Positions 10,440 through 21,717 are shown, counted from the stretch's first letter. The stretch is DNA of 64,000 bases from Xenorhabdus bovienii (GCF_024721015.1 NZ_JANAIF010000010.1:18691-82690), one strand, 5' to 3'. Numbers and translations: made by a program. The notes: generated by a model not told the origin, from the sequence alone.

Positions 10440-10946
10440 TCAGCCAAGCGGAGAGGGTAATTTCTCCGGCAGGAAACTAGACGAATTTTGCAGGTAGTCA
10501 AAAAACCACCTGATAATTTGACTGAACTGTGGGATGAGTTGTGACTGTTGCCAGTCCTCACTTTTAGGGAGCGGTGTGAAAGAATCTGCAATAAATAGAA
10601 TGGCAGAAACAATCAATACTCCACGCAGTGCCCCAAAACAGATCCCCAGCACCCGATCAGTACCTGACAGGCCTGTTCGCTGAACAAGTGAACCAATCAC
10701 ATAGTTTACGACCGCGCCAACAATCAGTGTTGCAATGAATAAGATAGCAATCGCTACCCCATTACGCACCAGTTCATCTTCCAAGCGGGTGAAATAAACC
10801 GCTAGATAAGTATAGAAGTGACTTGCAACAAAGAAAGCACATCCCCAAGTGACCAGTGAGAGCGCTTCGCGAACAAAACCACGTATCAGGCTAACCAGTG
10901 CCGAGAAACCAATGATGGCAATAATTGTATAATCAATCCAGACCAT
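10440..10946 (-). CDS. cvpA: inner-membrane protein CvpA (colicin V production)
   Basis: The protein has 168 residues with four predicted membrane helices (about residues 5-25, 30-50, 64-88 and 103-122) and conserved [20 protein letters not shown] at the N-terminus. CvpA is required for colicin V production and affects envelope and bile stress in enterobacteria; its biochemical role is not settled. It is the first gene of the cvpA-purF unit, with a consensus PurR operator 54 bp upstream of its start. Confidence 0.95.
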   Translation of the reverse strand: MVWIDYTIIAIIGFSALVSLIRGFVREALSLVTWGCAFFVASHFYTYLAVYFTRLEDELVRNGVAIAILFIATLIVGAVVNYVIGSLVQRTGLSGTDRVLGICFGALRGVLIVSAILFIADSFTPLPKSEDWQQSQLIPQFSQIIRWFFDYLQNSSSFLPEKLPSPLG

Positions 10947-11000
10947 ATTTTAATCCAAAACAGGCTCCCGACATTCAGGTCGGGCGCATTCTAACAGAAA

Positions 11001-11016
11001 ACGAAAACGTTTGCGT
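11001..11016 (-). promoter_or_regulatory. PurR operator upstream of cvpA-purF
   Basis: The minus strand reads ACGCAAACGTTTTCGT, the consensus PurR palindrome, located 54-70 bp upstream of the cvpA start. PurR with hypoxanthine or guanine represses cvpA-purF in E. coli at the equivalent position. Confidence 0.9.
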
Positions 11017-11139
11017 AGCAGATTTCTCACTCTACTGAAAATAATTCGCAGCAGGTTCAAAAACGACAATCGCCGCAAGGGCCTAACCTGTAACTATCAC
11101 GACGGGAAGCAGAACACTTCCCGTAAGACACCAATAAGG

Positions 11140-11841
11140 TCAGGGACTGTAGTTTTTGATTTGCCCTTGCAAACCCGTCAATTCTTTCAATTCAGGCAAA
11201 TTGGATTCAAGGGCTTGCCTTGATGCATTCGGCCCGACATAAATCCGCGTCAATGCTCCCTGTACTGGAGAAGAAGGAATGATATAGACCTGATGACCCG
11301 AAAGACGCAGCTTCGCCACAATCTCATCCACTTTACCCGCATTCTTCAATGCACCAAGCTGAACAACATATGCCACTCCCTGCGGCGCCTTCACTGGCGT
11401 GGATTTGCTTTCAGACTTAGCTTCAGGATTAGTTTCAGGTTTGGTTTCAGCCCTCGTTTCCCGCTTAACTTCCACCTTTGGCTGAGGATTGGGTTCAGAT
11501 TTAACCGTCGCTTTGGGCGCTGGTGTGATCTCCACAGGCGGTGGTGCCATTGGCGCAGGCTCTGACAATAACGAACTGGACAGCATATCTGGCTGTAGCT
11601 CTTGTGCTTGCTTTGCCATCGCTTCCGCCGCCCCTTCCGGTGGTGTCGATGGCATATCCTGCGTCAGGGGTGCGATCAAATCGATATCTTCTTCATCACC
11701 AGGCTTTAGTGCCAGCGGAATGGAAACAAATTGGCTTTCATTATGTTTCTTATCGCCGTCAAATAGCACCGGTAACACAATTATACCCAGTGCCACAAGA
11801 ACGATGGTTCCAACTAAACGATTTTGAAATTTACTTGCCAC
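11140..11841 (-). CDS. dedD: cell-division SPOR-domain protein DedD
   Basis: The protein has 233 residues, starting with GTG at 11841 behind AAGGAAG. A short cytoplasmic N-terminus is followed by one membrane helix (about 8-26, LVGTIVLVALGIIVLPVLF), a long Pro/Glu/Lys-rich periplasmic linker (about 30-150, with repeated ETKPE/EAKSE units) and a C-terminal SPOR domain (about 155-230, GVAYVVQLGALKNAGKV ... YVGPNASRQ) that binds denuded septal glycan. DedD supports septal peptidoglycan synthesis together with FtsN. Its start overlaps the folC stop by 11 bp, so the two are translationally coupled. Confidence 0.94.
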   Translation of the reverse strand: MASKFQNRLVGTIVLVALGIIVLPVLFDGDKKHNESQFVSIPLALKPGDEEDIDLIAPLTQDMPSTPPEGAAEAMAKQAQELQPDMLSSSLLSEPAPMAPPPVEITPAPKATVKSEPNPQPKVEVKRETRAETKPETNPEAKSESKSTPVKAPQGVAYVVQLGALKNAGKVDEIVAKLRLSGHQVYIIPSSPVQGALTRIYVGPNASRQALESNLPELKELTGLQGQIKNYSP

Positions 11842-13129
11842 CTTCCTTCACCTCCGCCAGTGCCTCCATAACATGAGCAACAGTATGGAAAGAGCCGCAG
11901 ACCACGATGATATCCTGCGCTGAGGCTTCTGCCATGGCCTGATGCCATGCCTGCTCAACGTCCACAAATGTTCGGGCATCGCCAAGATGTTCGGCCAGCA
12001 TGGTTGCTTCTGCCCCACGGAATTCATGCAATGACGCGCAGTACCATTCGTCAATCTGCTGGGCAAGACAAGCAAGCGTACCCACTATATCCTTGTCTTC
12101 CAGCATACCAACGACACCGCGGATCTTACTGTTTGGTTCGCGGGGCAATTCTGCCAGCTTCTGTACTAGATAACCTGCTGCATGGGGATTATGCGCCACA
12201 TCCAAAATCACCAGCGGGTTTTCCCTGACGATTTGGAAACGCCCCGGTAACTGGGCCTTGCTTAACCCTTCACGGATCGTTCGTTCATTAATGGCCTGAC
12301 TGACGTTATCATCCTGCTGCAACAAACAGTAAATCACTCCCATCGCTGTTGCAGCGTTCGCCAGAGGCAGATTGGGGACGGGTAATTCACTGAACTGTTG
12401 ATCTCCTGTGCGCCAGTACCAACTGTCCGCATCCTGTGAGAAATCCCAGTCAACACCGCGACGAAATAATTTCGACCCCAGCTCATCAGCCACTTCAGCG
12501 ATGGTATGTGGCATATCCGGCTCCCCCACCACGGCAAAACGCCCCTGACGGAAAATACCTGCTTTTTCACGGCCAATATGTTCGCGATCCGCACCCAGCC
12601 AATCGATATGATCGAGTGCAATGCTGGTGATTGCCGCAACATCTGAATCCACAATATTGGTCGCATCCAGACGCCCGCCCAGCCCCACTTCGAGAATCAC
12701 GACATCCAGATCAGCTTCTTTAAAAAGCTGTAACGCAGCCAAAGTGCCGTATTCAAAATAGGTTAATGTGATATCACCACGTTGGGCTTCAATGTCCGCA
12801 AATACACGGCAGAAATCCTGTTCCGTCGGCTCTTTACCCTGTATACGTACCCGTTCGGTATAACGCACCAGATGCGGGGAGCTATACACTCCGACCTTCA
12901 GGCCAGCGGCCAGTAGAATGGATTCAAGGGTATGACAAGTCGTCCCCTTACCATTCGTGCCGGACACGGTGATGACTTTCGGCGCCGGATGCAGCAAATC
13001 TAACTGATCGGCGAGTGCTCCCACACGTTCAAGCCCCATATCAATGGCTTTTGCGTGCAGGTTTCCAAGATAGGAAAGCCACGTCATCAGTGACGACGTG
13101 GCTTGAGGAATTTGCAATATATCAGACAT
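11831..13129 (-). CDS. folC: bifunctional folylpolyglutamate / dihydrofolate synthase
   Basis: A 432-residue Mur-ligase-like enzyme. The ATP-binding loop is [18 protein letters not shown] (about 53-70); other landmarks are [30 protein letters not shown] and [14 protein letters not shown] in the C-terminal domain. It makes dihydrofolate from dihydropteroate and adds glutamates to folate. It overlaps the end of accD by 8 bp and the start of dedD by 11 bp, giving a tightly packed accD-folC-dedD operon. Confidence 0.97.
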   Translation of the reverse strand: MSDILQIPQATSSLMTWLSYLGNLHAKAIDMGLERVGALADQLDLLHPAPKVITVSGTNGKGTTCHTLESILLAAGLKVGVYSSPHLVRYTERVRIQGKEPTEQDFCRVFADIEAQRGDITLTYFEYGTLAALQLFKEADLDVVILEVGLGGRLDATNIVDSDVAAITSIALDHIDWLGADREHIGREKAGIFRQGRFAVVGEPDMPHTIAEVADELGSKLFRRGVDWDFSQDADSWYWRTGDQQFSELPVPNLPLANAATAMGVIYCLLQQDDNVSQAINERTIREGLSKAQLPGRFQIVRENPLVILDVAHNPHAAGYLVQKLAELPREPNSKIRGVVGMLEDKDIVGTLACLAQQIDEWYCASLHEFRGAEATMLAEHLGDARTFVDVEQAWHQAMAEASAQDIIVVCGSFHTVAHVMEALAEVKEGGK

Positions 13130-14069
13130 CTTCTTTATTAGGATTGATGTTTATATCAGTTTCAACATCAGCGGGTTCAACAACCATCTCCGCTACCGTT
13201 TCTACTTTTGCGCCGGGATGAGGCTGACGAGTCAACATCGAAAGCAAATTGGCTATTTTCTCACGCATTTCTGGACGGCGTACAATCATGTCAATTGCGC
13301 CTTTTTCCAGCAGGAACTCACTGCGTTGGAAGCCTGCCGGCAATTTTTCACGCACGGTCTGTTCAATGACACGAGGGCCAGCAAACCCAATCAATGCTTT
13401 AGGCTCAGCAATGTTGATGTCACCCAGCATTCCCAGACTTGCAGTCACTCCACCCATAGTCGGGTTGGTCAGGACACAGATATAAGGTAGGCCACGATCT
13501 TGCATTTTCGCCAGCGCGGCACTGGTTTTTGCCATCTGCATCAAAGACATCAGCGCTTCCTGCATCCGTGCGCCACCACTGGAAGTAAAACAGACGAATG
13601 GACAGTTGTCTTCCAGTGACTGTTCGACAGCGCGGACAAAGCGCGCACCGACTACAGAGCCCATGGAGCCACCCATAAAGGTAAATTCAAATGCTCCTGC
13701 CACAATTGGCATTTTGTACAATGAGCCTTTCATCACGATCAGCGCATCTTTTTCCTGCGTCTGCTTCTGAGCTGCTACCAAACGATCTTTGTATTTTTTA
13801 GTGTCGCGGAATTTCAGCAGATCTTTAGGTTCCAGTTCACTGCCTAATTCGATACCGGTTCCTTCATCCAGAAATGTGTGCAATCGCTCACGGGCTGAAA
13901 TTCGCATGTGGTGATCACACTTCGGGCACACTTCAAGGTTACGCTCTAATTCAGCACGATAAAGTACCTGACCACAACTATCGCATTTTGTCCAAACTCC
14001 CTCAGGTATACTTGCCTTACGAGTTTGCATGATTTTGCTTTTATTTAGAATCTTTTCAATCCAGCTCAT
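13122..14069 (-). CDS. accD: acetyl-CoA carboxylase carboxyltransferase subunit beta AccD
   Basis: The protein has 315 residues (E. coli 304). The N-terminal zinc ribbon has CDSC near residue 29 and CPKC near residue 48; the carboxyltransferase core includes [34 protein letters not shown] and [16 protein letters not shown]. With AccA it transfers CO2 from biotin-BCCP to acetyl-CoA, the committed step of fatty-acid synthesis. The last 20 residues are an extra acidic tail. It is first in the accD-folC-dedD group. Confidence 0.98.
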   Translation of the reverse strand: MSWIEKILNKSKIMQTRKASIPEGVWTKCDSCGQVLYRAELERNLEVCPKCDHHMRISARERLHTFLDEGTGIELGSELEPKDLLKFRDTKKYKDRLVAAQKQTQEKDALIVMKGSLYKMPIVAGAFEFTFMGGSMGSVVGARFVRAVEQSLEDNCPFVCFTSSGGARMQEALMSLMQMAKTSAALAKMQDRGLPYICVLTNPTMGGVTASLGMLGDINIAEPKALIGFAGPRVIEQTVREKLPAGFQRSEFLLEKGAIDMIVRRPEMREKIANLLSMLTRQPHPGAKVETVAEMVVEPADVETDININPNKEDV

Positions 14070-14182
14070 TAATGAACCTTTCCGTCTGATTCTGGCCTAT
14101 GCCAGCTTTTGTTTTACGTGCCATTAAACCACAATGCCATTACAGAGTGGATAAAAAACTGTTCAAACTTACTAACGGTTAT

Positions 14183-14872
14183 CTACTTGCCATCTACTGC
14201 TTTTTTGGATGCAGCTCGTCGATGGCGCCAAATTTCAATGATGCCAGGCAGGATAGAAATAAAGATAATTGCAACAATCAATAATTTCAGGTTCTGCTGT
14301 ATGATTGGCATATCACCGAATAAATAACCGGCATAAGTGAATAATAGCACCCATATAAATGCACCGATTACATTATAAGCAGCAAAATGGCGGTAAGACA
14401 TTTTCCCCATTCCCGCAACGAACGGTGCAAATGTTCTAACAATTGGCACAAATCGTGCCAGAATTATCGCTTTTCCACCGTGTTTTTCATAAAACTCATG
14501 GGTTTTATCCAAATAACTGCGGCGGAAAATCTTTGAATTCGGGTTGGTAAATAATTTTTCACCAAAAATACGACCAATTGTATAGTTTACAGCGTCACCA
14601 ATAATCGCCGCTGTAATCATCAACGCCACCATAATATGTACATTCAGATCATTGGAGCCTAATGCAGACAACGCGCCTGCCACAAACAGCAGCGAATCTC
14701 CCGGCAAAAATGGCGTGACCACCAAACCCGTTTCACAAAATATGATCAGGAATAAGATGCCATATACCCAATTGCCATAATCACTGACCAATTCCTTCAA
14801 ATGTGCATCAATGTGTAAAATAAAATCGACAATGAACTTAGTAAAATCAACAAAATGAGTTAAAAACTCCAT
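14183..14872 (-). CDS. dedA: DedA-family inner-membrane protein
   Basis: The protein has 229 residues and several membrane helices. The family signature is visible: [20 protein letters not shown] and [13 protein letters not shown], followed by [28 protein letters not shown] with the conserved Arg residues. DedA proteins support membrane proton-motive force, and some transport undecaprenyl phosphate or lipids. It lies between truA (46 bp upstream) and accD (about 110 bp downstream), as in E. coli. Confidence 0.95.
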   Translation of the reverse strand: MEFLTHFVDFTKFIVDFILHIDAHLKELVSDYGNWVYGILFLIIFCETGLVVTPFLPGDSLLFVAGALSALGSNDLNVHIMVALMITAAIIGDAVNYTIGRIFGEKLFTNPNSKIFRRSYLDKTHEFYEKHGGKAIILARFVPIVRTFAPFVAGMGKMSYRHFAAYNVIGAFIWVLLFTYAGYLFGDMPIIQQNLKLLIVAIIFISILPGIIEIWRHRRAASKKAVDGK

Positions 14873-14918
14873 AATATTCCTCGTTATGCTCGAACATCCC
14901 TGTCACATTTTGAAAATG

Positions 14919-15758
14919 TCAGATTAAATCATTAGCTAGAAACAACGGCCCCATAATGGGTTCAGGTAAACCAAAGTGCTCAGGATAATCCACCGCAACT
15001 AAATATAATCCCTCAGCTTTAGCTGTTGCCGCCGCTTTTGTTCTGTTTTTCAGTGCCAATAGTTCAGCCATCCAGCCGATATCCTGATTACTACAACCAA
15101 TTTCCAGCAAACTGCCAACAATATTACGCACCATGTGATGAACAAATGCATTCGCTTTAATGTCCACCACCACATAATGCCCATGCCGGCTGACATTAAT
15201 GTGCATCATATTGCGCCACGGTGAATTAGATTGGCACTGTACTGCCCTGAAAGAAGTAAAATCATTCTCTCCCAGTAAACTCTGTGCCGCTTCATGCATT
15301 TTTCTCTCATCCAATGGATAGTGAAAATGCGTGACGCCCTGTGCTAACACCGCAGGGCGATAGCGATGATTAAAGATTATATATCGATAGCGGCGTGCCG
15401 TTGCGCTGAAACGGGCATGAAATTCATCATCCACCGTTTTTACCCAGCGCACTGCGATATCGGGTGGCAAATGGCTACTAACGCCCATTGTCCAGGCAGC
15501 ATCTTTACGTTGTGCCGAGGTTTTAAAATGTACTACCTGCCCAGTAGCATGTACCCCCGCATCTGTTCTGCCTGCACAGAAAACAAAAATCGGTTCATCT
15601 GCCACTTTTGACAGGGCTTTTTCCAGACATTCCTGTACACTTTTTACTTCTTGCTGGCGCTGCCAACCATAATAGCGGCTGCCATCATATTCAATCCCCA
15701 GTGCAATTTTCACTTTTTTTGCCTCTGGTACAGACTGACTCAGCTCTGCATCAGACAT
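14919..15758 (-). CDS. truA: tRNA pseudouridine(38-40) synthase TruA
   Basis: A 279-residue protein. The catalytic Asp is in [18 protein letters not shown], and the conserved [12 protein letters not shown] block is near the N-terminus; [15 protein letters not shown] and [15 protein letters not shown] are also typical. It isomerises U38-U40 in the anticodon arm of several tRNAs. The start ATG shares one base with the TGA stop of usg (TGATG), so the two are coupled; the unusually long N-terminus before IALGIEYDG is compatible with the reading of this start. Confidence 0.97.
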   Translation of the reverse strand: MSDAELSQSVPEAKKVKIALGIEYDGSRYYGWQRQQEVKSVQECLEKALSKVADEPIFVFCAGRTDAGVHATGQVVHFKTSAQRKDAAWTMGVSSHLPPDIAVRWVKTVDDEFHARFSATARRYRYIIFNHRYRPAVLAQGVTHFHYPLDERKMHEAAQSLLGENDFTSFRAVQCQSNSPWRNMMHINVSRHGHYVVVDIKANAFVHHMVRNIVGSLLEIGCSNQDIGWMAELLALKNRTKAAATAKAEGLYLVAVDYPEHFGLPEPIMGPLFLANDLI

Positions 15759-16768
15759 CAGTAAAATTGCTCCTGCATCAGTTTTTCTGCGATTTCAACC
15801 GCCATCAGTGCACCGCCAAAACGGATATTGTCGGCAACAGACCAGAATTGCAGCATCTCCGGCATACCGTAATCATTACGCAGACAGCCAATACTCAACC
15901 TGTCACTGCCGGATGCATCCGTGACCTGAGTGGGGTAATCCCCCTCTTCTGAGACCTGAATTTCTGCAAAACGTTCAAGTTCTCCACGAGCTTCTCCTAC
16001 ACCGACTGGACGCAGCGTTTCCACACTCACCATCTGAGCAATTCCGTAGAAAACCGAAGATTGAACACAACTGACTGAAATGGGCAGCCCTTCGTCCTGT
16101 AATATTCTGCGAATTTGATCGACAATGCGACGCTCTTCGCGTACTGAGCCTTCGGCATCAGGCAATAAAGGCAGCAAGTTGAAAGCCAATTGTTTGTTAA
16201 AAAGACTTTCATCCGGCGGAATGCCGCTCAATAAACGGGCACTTTGCCCTGCCAATTCATTAATGGCGGCTTTACCATGTACGGAAACCGGCAATATATT
16301 GGTCAGATTTATACATGCAACACCTGCAACATCGATCAATGGCTTAATGGCCGTCAAAACCTGGCTTGTTGAGCTGTCCGCCACAGCAATGATGTTGCGG
16401 TTGCGATATTCAGCCAAAGCGTGTGGGTTAACTCCCGGTACGACCAGCGGTACATCGGGCTCTGCGGCAAACAATCCGCTGCTGTCAATTACCAGACAGC
16501 CCGCTTCCGTTGCCTTTTCAACATATTGTGCCGTTGCTTCCATCGTCGCGGCAAAAAACGCCAGTTGTACCTGTGACCAATCAAATTCTGCAGCATCATA
16601 AACGGTGATGCTTTTACCGCTAAAACGCTGAACTTTCCCAGCATTTTGCTCACTGGAAAGAAGATGCAGTTCACCAACCGGAAACTCGCGCTCCTGTAAT
16701 AACGCCAATATCGCTTCACCTACTGCGCCTGTTGCACCCAAGAGCGCAATATTCCAGCCTTCTGACAT
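15758..16768 (-). CDS. usg: aspartate-semialdehyde dehydrogenase-like protein Usg
   Basis: The start is taken at ATG 16768 ([19 protein letters not shown]) to match relatives; a frame extension of five codons exists. The 336-residue protein has the NADP-binding GATGAVG loop and the C-terminal [21 protein letters not shown] of the Asd family. The catalytic Cys of true Asd (NCTT-type motif) is replaced: the equivalent segment reads [11 protein letters not shown]. Usg is therefore probably not an active semialdehyde dehydrogenase, and its role is unknown. It is cotranscribed with truA and pdxB as in E. coli. Confidence 0.92.
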   Translation of the reverse strand: MSEGWNIALLGATGAVGEAILALLQEREFPVGELHLLSSEQNAGKVQRFSGKSITVYDAAEFDWSQVQLAFFAATMEATAQYVEKATEAGCLVIDSSGLFAAEPDVPLVVPGVNPHALAEYRNRNIIAVADSSTSQVLTAIKPLIDVAGVACINLTNILPVSVHGKAAINELAGQSARLLSGIPPDESLFNKQLAFNLLPLLPDAEGSVREERRIVDQIRRILQDEGLPISVSCVQSSVFYGIAQMVSVETLRPVGVGEARGELERFAEIQVSEEGDYPTQVTDASGSDRLSIGCLRNDYGMPEMLQFWSVADNIRFGGALMAVEIAEKLMQEQFY

Positions 16769-16822
16769 GTTAGTTTTCTCCACATCTTTTATTTTGCTGA
16801 CAGGCAGGAACGCCTGCCTGTA

Positions 16823-17959
16823 TTAAATCACTTTAGCGTTAAACCCAATTTCAAACAGTAATTGGGCGCTTTTTTCTGAGTCACAATTCACCGTCAGGGA
16901 AGACCATTCCCGGCGCTCTGGATAGTTTTTACGCAATCGGTCAAAAGCGCCATCCTGTTCAGCGACCTGACGTAGTGGTGCATCATCACGGCGCACATCA
17001 TACACTAAATGTATCAAGCGCTTCAGGATGCTTTGTGTCACTTCACCATGTACGGTGATATGGCTGAAATCAGGTTCAGGCAAAAGGTCGGACAATTCCG
17101 CCCTGCGCGGCTGCCCCAGAAATTCGCAGTAAGCCTCAAAGACCTGAGTCGTACCACGTGCTTTGCCTTCCAGAGTGTACCCGGCAATATGGGGTGTACC
17201 GATATCAACCAAAGCCAGCAAGGGTAATGAAAGGTTAGGCTCTGGTTCCCAGACATCAAGCACAACACGTAATTTTTTCCCACTTTGTAATACTGAAAGT
17301 AGTGCTTGATTATCAACCACTTCACCACGGCTGGCATTAAGCAAAATTCGGTTGTCCGGTAATGCAGAAAGTAATTCTGCATCGGCCAGATGATAAGTCT
17401 GATAACGGCCAGATCTATTAAGCGGGGTATGGAAAGTCAGAATATCCGCTTCCTGTACTAATTTTTCCAACGGCCAGAATTCACCCTCATCCCCACGATC
17501 GGCACGAGGAGGATCGCACAGTAAGGTTTTCACGCCCAAAGCAGCCAGCCGGTCAGCCAGACGCCCCCCGACATTACCCACACCGACAATGCCGACAGTT
17601 TTATCTTTGAGTTGAAATTGATCCCGTTCCGCCAATAACATCAGTGCAGAAAACACATACTCAACAACGGCAATCGCATTGCATCCCGGCGCGGCTGAGA
17701 AGCCAATTCCTGCCTGCGACAACCATTGCTGATCAACATGATCCATCCCCGCAGTGGCAGTACCCACAAATTTAACAGAACTGCCTTTCAACAAGGATTC
17801 ATTAACTTTAGTGACAGAACGCACCATAAAGGCATCAGCCTGTTCCAGAACACCCGCAGGGACTGGGCGCCCCGGAATTACCTGTACTTCGCCCAATTGC
17901 TGAAAAAGTTGTTCAGCGTAAGGCATATTTTCATCAACCAGAATTTTCACTTTTCTCAT
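16823..17959 (-). CDS. pdxB: erythronate-4-phosphate dehydrogenase PdxB
   Basis: A D-2-hydroxyacid dehydrogenase of 378 residues from ATG 17959; a GTG two codons later (17953) matches the usual N-terminus ([11 protein letters not shown]) and could be the true start. The NAD loop is [12 protein letters not shown]; catalytic positions fall in [17 protein letters not shown] and [16 protein letters not shown], followed by the family-specific C-terminal dimerisation domain (about 290-378). It oxidises 4-phosphoerythronate in the DXP-dependent pathway to pyridoxal phosphate. It leads the pdxB-usg-truA-dedA group and is divergent from the DMT exporter. Confidence 0.97.
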   Translation of the reverse strand: MRKVKILVDENMPYAEQLFQQLGEVQVIPGRPVPAGVLEQADAFMVRSVTKVNESLLKGSSVKFVGTATAGMDHVDQQWLSQAGIGFSAAPGCNAIAVVEYVFSALMLLAERDQFQLKDKTVGIVGVGNVGGRLADRLAALGVKTLLCDPPRADRGDEGEFWPLEKLVQEADILTFHTPLNRSGRYQTYHLADAELLSALPDNRILLNASRGEVVDNQALLSVLQSGKKLRVVLDVWEPEPNLSLPLLALVDIGTPHIAGYTLEGKARGTTQVFEAYCEFLGQPRRAELSDLLPEPDFSHITVHGEVTQSILKRLIHLVYDVRRDDAPLRQVAEQDGAFDRLRKNYPERREWSSLTVNCDSEKSAQLLFEIGFNAKVI

Positions 17960-18136
17960 CCAACGACTTAAATGGGCGTGATCCACTATTCTGCCACTTA
18001 ATCGACATAAAACCTATTATCAGAAATGGGAGAATTATCTGGATTGCCACATCTGTTGTCTGATTATCACTATATACAAAAAATGGGTCATTGTTACACT
18101 AAATACACTATGCACTTACATGAATAAATTAATTCA

Positions 18137-19024
18137 ATGATAAATTTTTTGTTTCCCTTTATTGCCGTTCTGATTTGGTCAATTAATGCCGTTGTCAGTA
18201 AAGCAGCCGCCACTTCGATTGAGCCTGCTGCCATTGCTTTTTATCGTTGGTTTATTGCGTTTCTGGTTCTGACGCCTTTCGTTTTATGGCCGGTCCTGAA
18301 ACAGCGGAAAGTAGTTATCCAGTATTGGTGGAAGCTATTGATTCTGGGTACTCTGGGCATGGTACTTAACCAAAGTATGGCCTATTACGCTGCCCATACG
18401 GTGAGTGCAACATTGATAGGGATCTTTACTTCACTGATTCCGTTGTTGACGGTTATCATCAGTATCTTTGCCTTACGGGTTGCCCCCACAGTAGGTATCA
18501 CCCTGGGTACCGTGTTTTCGTTGTTCGGCCTGATGTGGCTGGTGAGCAAAGGTGAACCCGCTTCCTTATTAGAGCACGGTCTGGGGATCGGCGAAGTGAT
18601 GTTATTTATTGCATCCGCTTCCTACGCCTTATATGGCGTATTAACAAAACGTTGGGCAATCCCATTACCCAATTGGCAATCACTCTATATACAAATCGGG
18701 TTTAGCCTTTTGCTGCTTTTGCCTAATTTCATGATGACAAAAGATGTCCAGTTAACTAGCGATAACATTTCCTTAGTCCTGTTCGCAGGCATCCCCGCCT
18801 CAATTGTTGCGCCCTATCTGTGGATACAGGGCGTGACCCGCCTAGGCGCGAATATGACTTCTATATTTATGAATCTAGCTCCTGTATTTACCGCCATTAT
18901 CGCCATAGTGTTTCTGCATGAGAAAATGCAAAGCTATCATCTGATCGGCGGCGGTATTGTTCTGGCAGGGGTTATACTCGCCCAGCGCCTACGTATCCCG
19001 CTCACTCGCCGGAAGTCTGAATAA
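18137..19024 (+). CDS. EamA/DMT-family membrane transporter
   Basis: The protein has 295 residues with ten predicted membrane helices arranged as two EamA repeats (about 5-135 and 150-285). Typical blocks are AVLIWSINAVVSKAAA, YYAAHTVSATLIGIFTSLIPLLT and the second-repeat FMNLAPVFTAIIAIVFLHEK. Members export amino acids or metabolites; the substrate cannot be read from sequence. No strong ribosome-binding site precedes the ATG. Its last 36 bp overlap the end of tctE in convergent orientation. Together with the tct locus it fills the interval occupied in E. coli by flk and yfcJ. Confidence 0.85.
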   Translation: MINFLFPFIAVLIWSINAVVSKAAATSIEPAAIAFYRWFIAFLVLTPFVLWPVLKQRKVVIQYWWKLLILGTLGMVLNQSMAYYAAHTVSATLIGIFTSLIPLLTVIISIFALRVAPTVGITLGTVFSLFGLMWLVSKGEPASLLEHGLGIGEVMLFIASASYALYGVLTKRWAIPLPNWQSLYIQIGFSLLLLLPNFMMTKDVQLTSDNISLVLFAGIPASIVAPYLWIQGVTRLGANMTSIFMNLAPVFTAIIAIVFLHEKMQSYHLIGGGIVLAGVILAQRLRIPLTRRKSE

Positions 19025-20422
19025 AATTCTCACCAGCAAACCGCCCAGTGTTGCACTGGGCAAAAGCTGGAGAGTTGCACCGTGGTACAAGCTGATATCT
19101 TTGACAATAGTCAGACCCAATCCAGCGCCTTCCAGCCCCGCTGCATTGTCCAGACGGTTAAACGCCATCAGCGATTGAGTAATATTTTCTTGCGCGATGC
19201 CCGGCCCTGAATCATCAACTTCGAGGCAACAGTATTTTTTGTCCGCTGTCATGCTCACTCTTGCCGTCACCATTCCTGCAGCAGGCGTATATTTAATGGC
19301 ATTATCTAACAAATTAGCGCACATTTCTGTCAACAATACTGGTTCTCCTTTGATCCAAAAGGCATTTTCCCCTTCATAACCCAAATCAACATTTTTACTT
19401 TCCGCCTGTTGCAAACGAGAAAAACAGGCTTGCTGTAATAATTCCACAATATTGACGGGCTGATAATTCTGGATGGCTTCTTTCTCATGTACTTTCAACT
19501 GTGAAAGATATAACAAACGATCGGTCAGTGAGATCATGTTATCTACGGTCTTGTTGATAGCCTTGATGATTTTTCCACTCGGATGGGGATCTTTGTCATT
19601 GAGTGCCACGGCTATCTGCGTTTTTAATACACTCAAAGGTGTCCTGAGTTGATGAGAAGCATCGGCACTGAACCGCGCTTGACGCCCAACCATCAGTTTC
19701 AACCGTTCTATGTAGCGATTAAATGCCCGAAGCAATGGTGAAAGCTCTGACCACGGCAAAATATCCGGCAATGGGGTTAAGTCATTGGCTGAACGGAGCA
19801 CCATCATGCCTGATAACCTGCGCAGTGGTTTAAGAAGCTGCTTTAACAGGAAATAGGCAAGAATCAGTGTCAATACTACTACGGTTCCCTGGCTTATCAG
19901 GGAAGAAATCAGTAATTGCCGCGCTAAATATTGGCGGGAACCCACGGTTTCAGCCACCAGTATCAATGCCATGCCCATTAACCCCCCTTCGTTGATCGGC
20001 TGATACAAGGCCGCAACACGGATGGGGTACCCCTGATATTCCGCGTTATAAAAATATACCAAGGCCGTATACAGTTGCGAACGCTGGGTATATTGAGGAA
20101 TGAGGGGTAAATTATCGTAACCGGAAATGGTGTTCCCTTCCGGTGATATCACTTGATAGTAGAGACGATCATTCGTATTACGTTCAAAACTGTCCAAAAC
20201 GATATAAGGCACATCAACGTTTAACTGTTTATTCTTTACTGTCAGACGTTCCGCAACTGTTCTTGCCGATGCAAGTAACGTCCGGTCATAGGCAAGTGTC
20301 GCCGCATTTTCCGCACTGAAATAATGGGTATACACAGAAGCCCCGCCCAATAACAACAGTGGCGCACCAAAGAACAGGAGTAACTGATGAAACAACGAGC
20401 GTGGTACTTTGAACAGTTTCAT
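18989..20422 (-). CDS. tctE: sensor histidine kinase TctE
   Basis: The start is ATG 20422, which overlaps the tctD stop by one base (TAATG); an upstream extension of 15 codons within tctD is not used. The 477-residue protein has two membrane helices (about 13-33 and 160-185) bounding a periplasmic sensor domain, a dimerisation helix with the phosphorylated His in SADASHQLRTPLSVL, an N-box NLLDNAIKYTP, and G-boxes DSGPGIA and GAGLGLTIV. It is the tricarboxylate-sensing kinase partner of TctD, controlling tctCBA in Salmonella. The 3' end runs 36 bp into the converging exporter gene. Confidence 0.92.
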   Translation of the reverse strand: MKLFKVPRSLFHQLLLFFGAPLLLLGGASVYTHYFSAENAATLAYDRTLLASARTVAERLTVKNKQLNVDVPYIVLDSFERNTNDRLYYQVISPEGNTISGYDNLPLIPQYTQRSQLYTALVYFYNAEYQGYPIRVAALYQPINEGGLMGMALILVAETVGSRQYLARQLLISSLISQGTVVVLTLILAYFLLKQLLKPLRRLSGMMVLRSANDLTPLPDILPWSELSPLLRAFNRYIERLKLMVGRQARFSADASHQLRTPLSVLKTQIAVALNDKDPHPSGKIIKAINKTVDNMISLTDRLLYLSQLKVHEKEAIQNYQPVNIVELLQQACFSRLQQAESKNVDLGYEGENAFWIKGEPVLLTEMCANLLDNAIKYTPAAGMVTARVSMTADKKYCCLEVDDSGPGIAQENITQSLMAFNRLDNAAGLEGAGLGLTIVKDISLYHGATLQLLPSATLGGLLVRILFRLPASERDT

Positions 20423-21087
20423 TATTTCTGCAACTCCAATCGATATCCCAATCCACGCAATGTGCATATTCCTATATCACTGTTGAGGAGCTTTTTCCGT
20501 AACCGATGCACATACAGTTCGATGCTTTGTGGATTTGCTTCATCGGATAAAGAAAATACCTGCTCAAACAGTTGTTGTTTCGAAACCGGGCGCCCACGGC
20601 GGTGAAACAGGGTTGTTAAAACTGAAAATTCTCTGGGAGTCAACGCCAGCGGTTGATTATCCAATAAGAAATAACCTGCGTCTTCGTAAGCCAATGAGCC
20701 GAATTGCTGCATCCCTAGCGGCGAGCCAACACCACGGCGTAACAATGCTCGAATACGGGCTTCTAATTCTTCAAAATTAAAAGGTTTAGTTAAGTAGTCA
20801 TCAGCGCCCGAATTTAGCCCTTTCACTCGGTCTGCAACATCCACTTTGGCCGTCAATAACAACACCGGCAAATTTTGTCCGCGCTTACGCAGCCGTGATA
20901 ACAGGGAAATCCCATCCAGTCTGGGTAAGGCAACATCCAAGATCAGCAGGGTATAATTTTCCGTCAGCAAAAGCTGATCTGCCGCAATTCCATCTTCTGC
21001 AATATCAACCGTAAAACCAGAACTTCTTAATGCTTTCTGCAACCAATGTGATAAATCAGGGTGATCCTCAACTAATAAGAGACGCAT
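20422..21087 (-). CDS. tctD: OmpR-family response regulator TctD
   Basis: A 221-residue protein. Receiver domain (1-115): acidic pocket in LLVEDHPD, phospho-acceptor Asp in LLILDVALPRLDG (about residue 51), Thr in LLLTAKVD and Lys in DDYLTKPF. The C-terminal winged helix (130-220) has TPREFSVLTTLFHRRGR and ELYVHRLRKKL. It is expected to activate the divergent tctCBA operon in response to citrate or other tricarboxylates through TctE. Confidence 0.94.
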   Translation of the reverse strand: MRLLLVEDHPDLSHWLQKALRSSGFTVDIAEDGIAADQLLLTENYTLLILDVALPRLDGISLLSRLRKRGQNLPVLLLTAKVDVADRVKGLNSGADDYLTKPFNFEELEARIRALLRRGVGSPLGMQQFGSLAYEDAGYFLLDNQPLALTPREFSVLTTLFHRRGRPVSKQQLFEQVFSLSDEANPQSIELYVHRLRKKLLNSDIGICTLRGLGYRLELQK

Positions 21088-21680
21088 TTAAATATATCCT
21101 ATTGTTTTAATTTTAATAGAAATTTCATCCATGTTGCCTGGAAAATTATCCCATTCTGTACGCATTTTCTATGCCTAAACCCAAAGACAACCATGAAGAT
21201 AATGGTAGGATGCTACACAATTGCAATATTCAGATTGAGTAATTGTTAATGAGGTAACATAAAATGGGAACCCTCTCGCAAGATATTATTCTTATTGGGA
21301 TAAGTGATTTAGTCGGACAGTTTACGATTCATCTGAAATGCTAAGGTCGTCTGATTAAATAATGGAATACACCTCGAATCTTTAAGCAGAGCGGCTTCTA
21401 ATTTGATAAATTGCATAGTAAGATGAGGAATAATTTAGTATTAATAAAAAATCAGCATATACTTATCGAAATAAATTAATGTAACCTAGGATAACAATAT
21501 GGAAAATTTATAGTTTAAAATTTTATTTCTCTAAAACAAGTGAAAATTAAATAAGATCAACGCATCCAGATTAAAATAAAAAATTCAAAAAAAGCAGAAT
21601 AAATATTGATATAAAATCAATTCCACATGAAGCCGATATAAAAATAATTTAACTAAATAAAATTCATTTAATTTATGGCT

Positions 21681-21717
21681 AATAATCCTGATTTTATTTT
21701 TTATAATCAGGATTATT
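21681..21717. repeat. 13-bp perfect inverted repeat with 11-nt loop
   Basis: The arms AATAATCCTGATT (21681-21693) and AATCAGGATTATT (21705-21717) pair perfectly. No long U-run follows on either strand, so it is not a canonical terminator; a small-RNA end, a protein-binding palindrome or an mRNA leader structure are possible. Confidence 0.6.
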
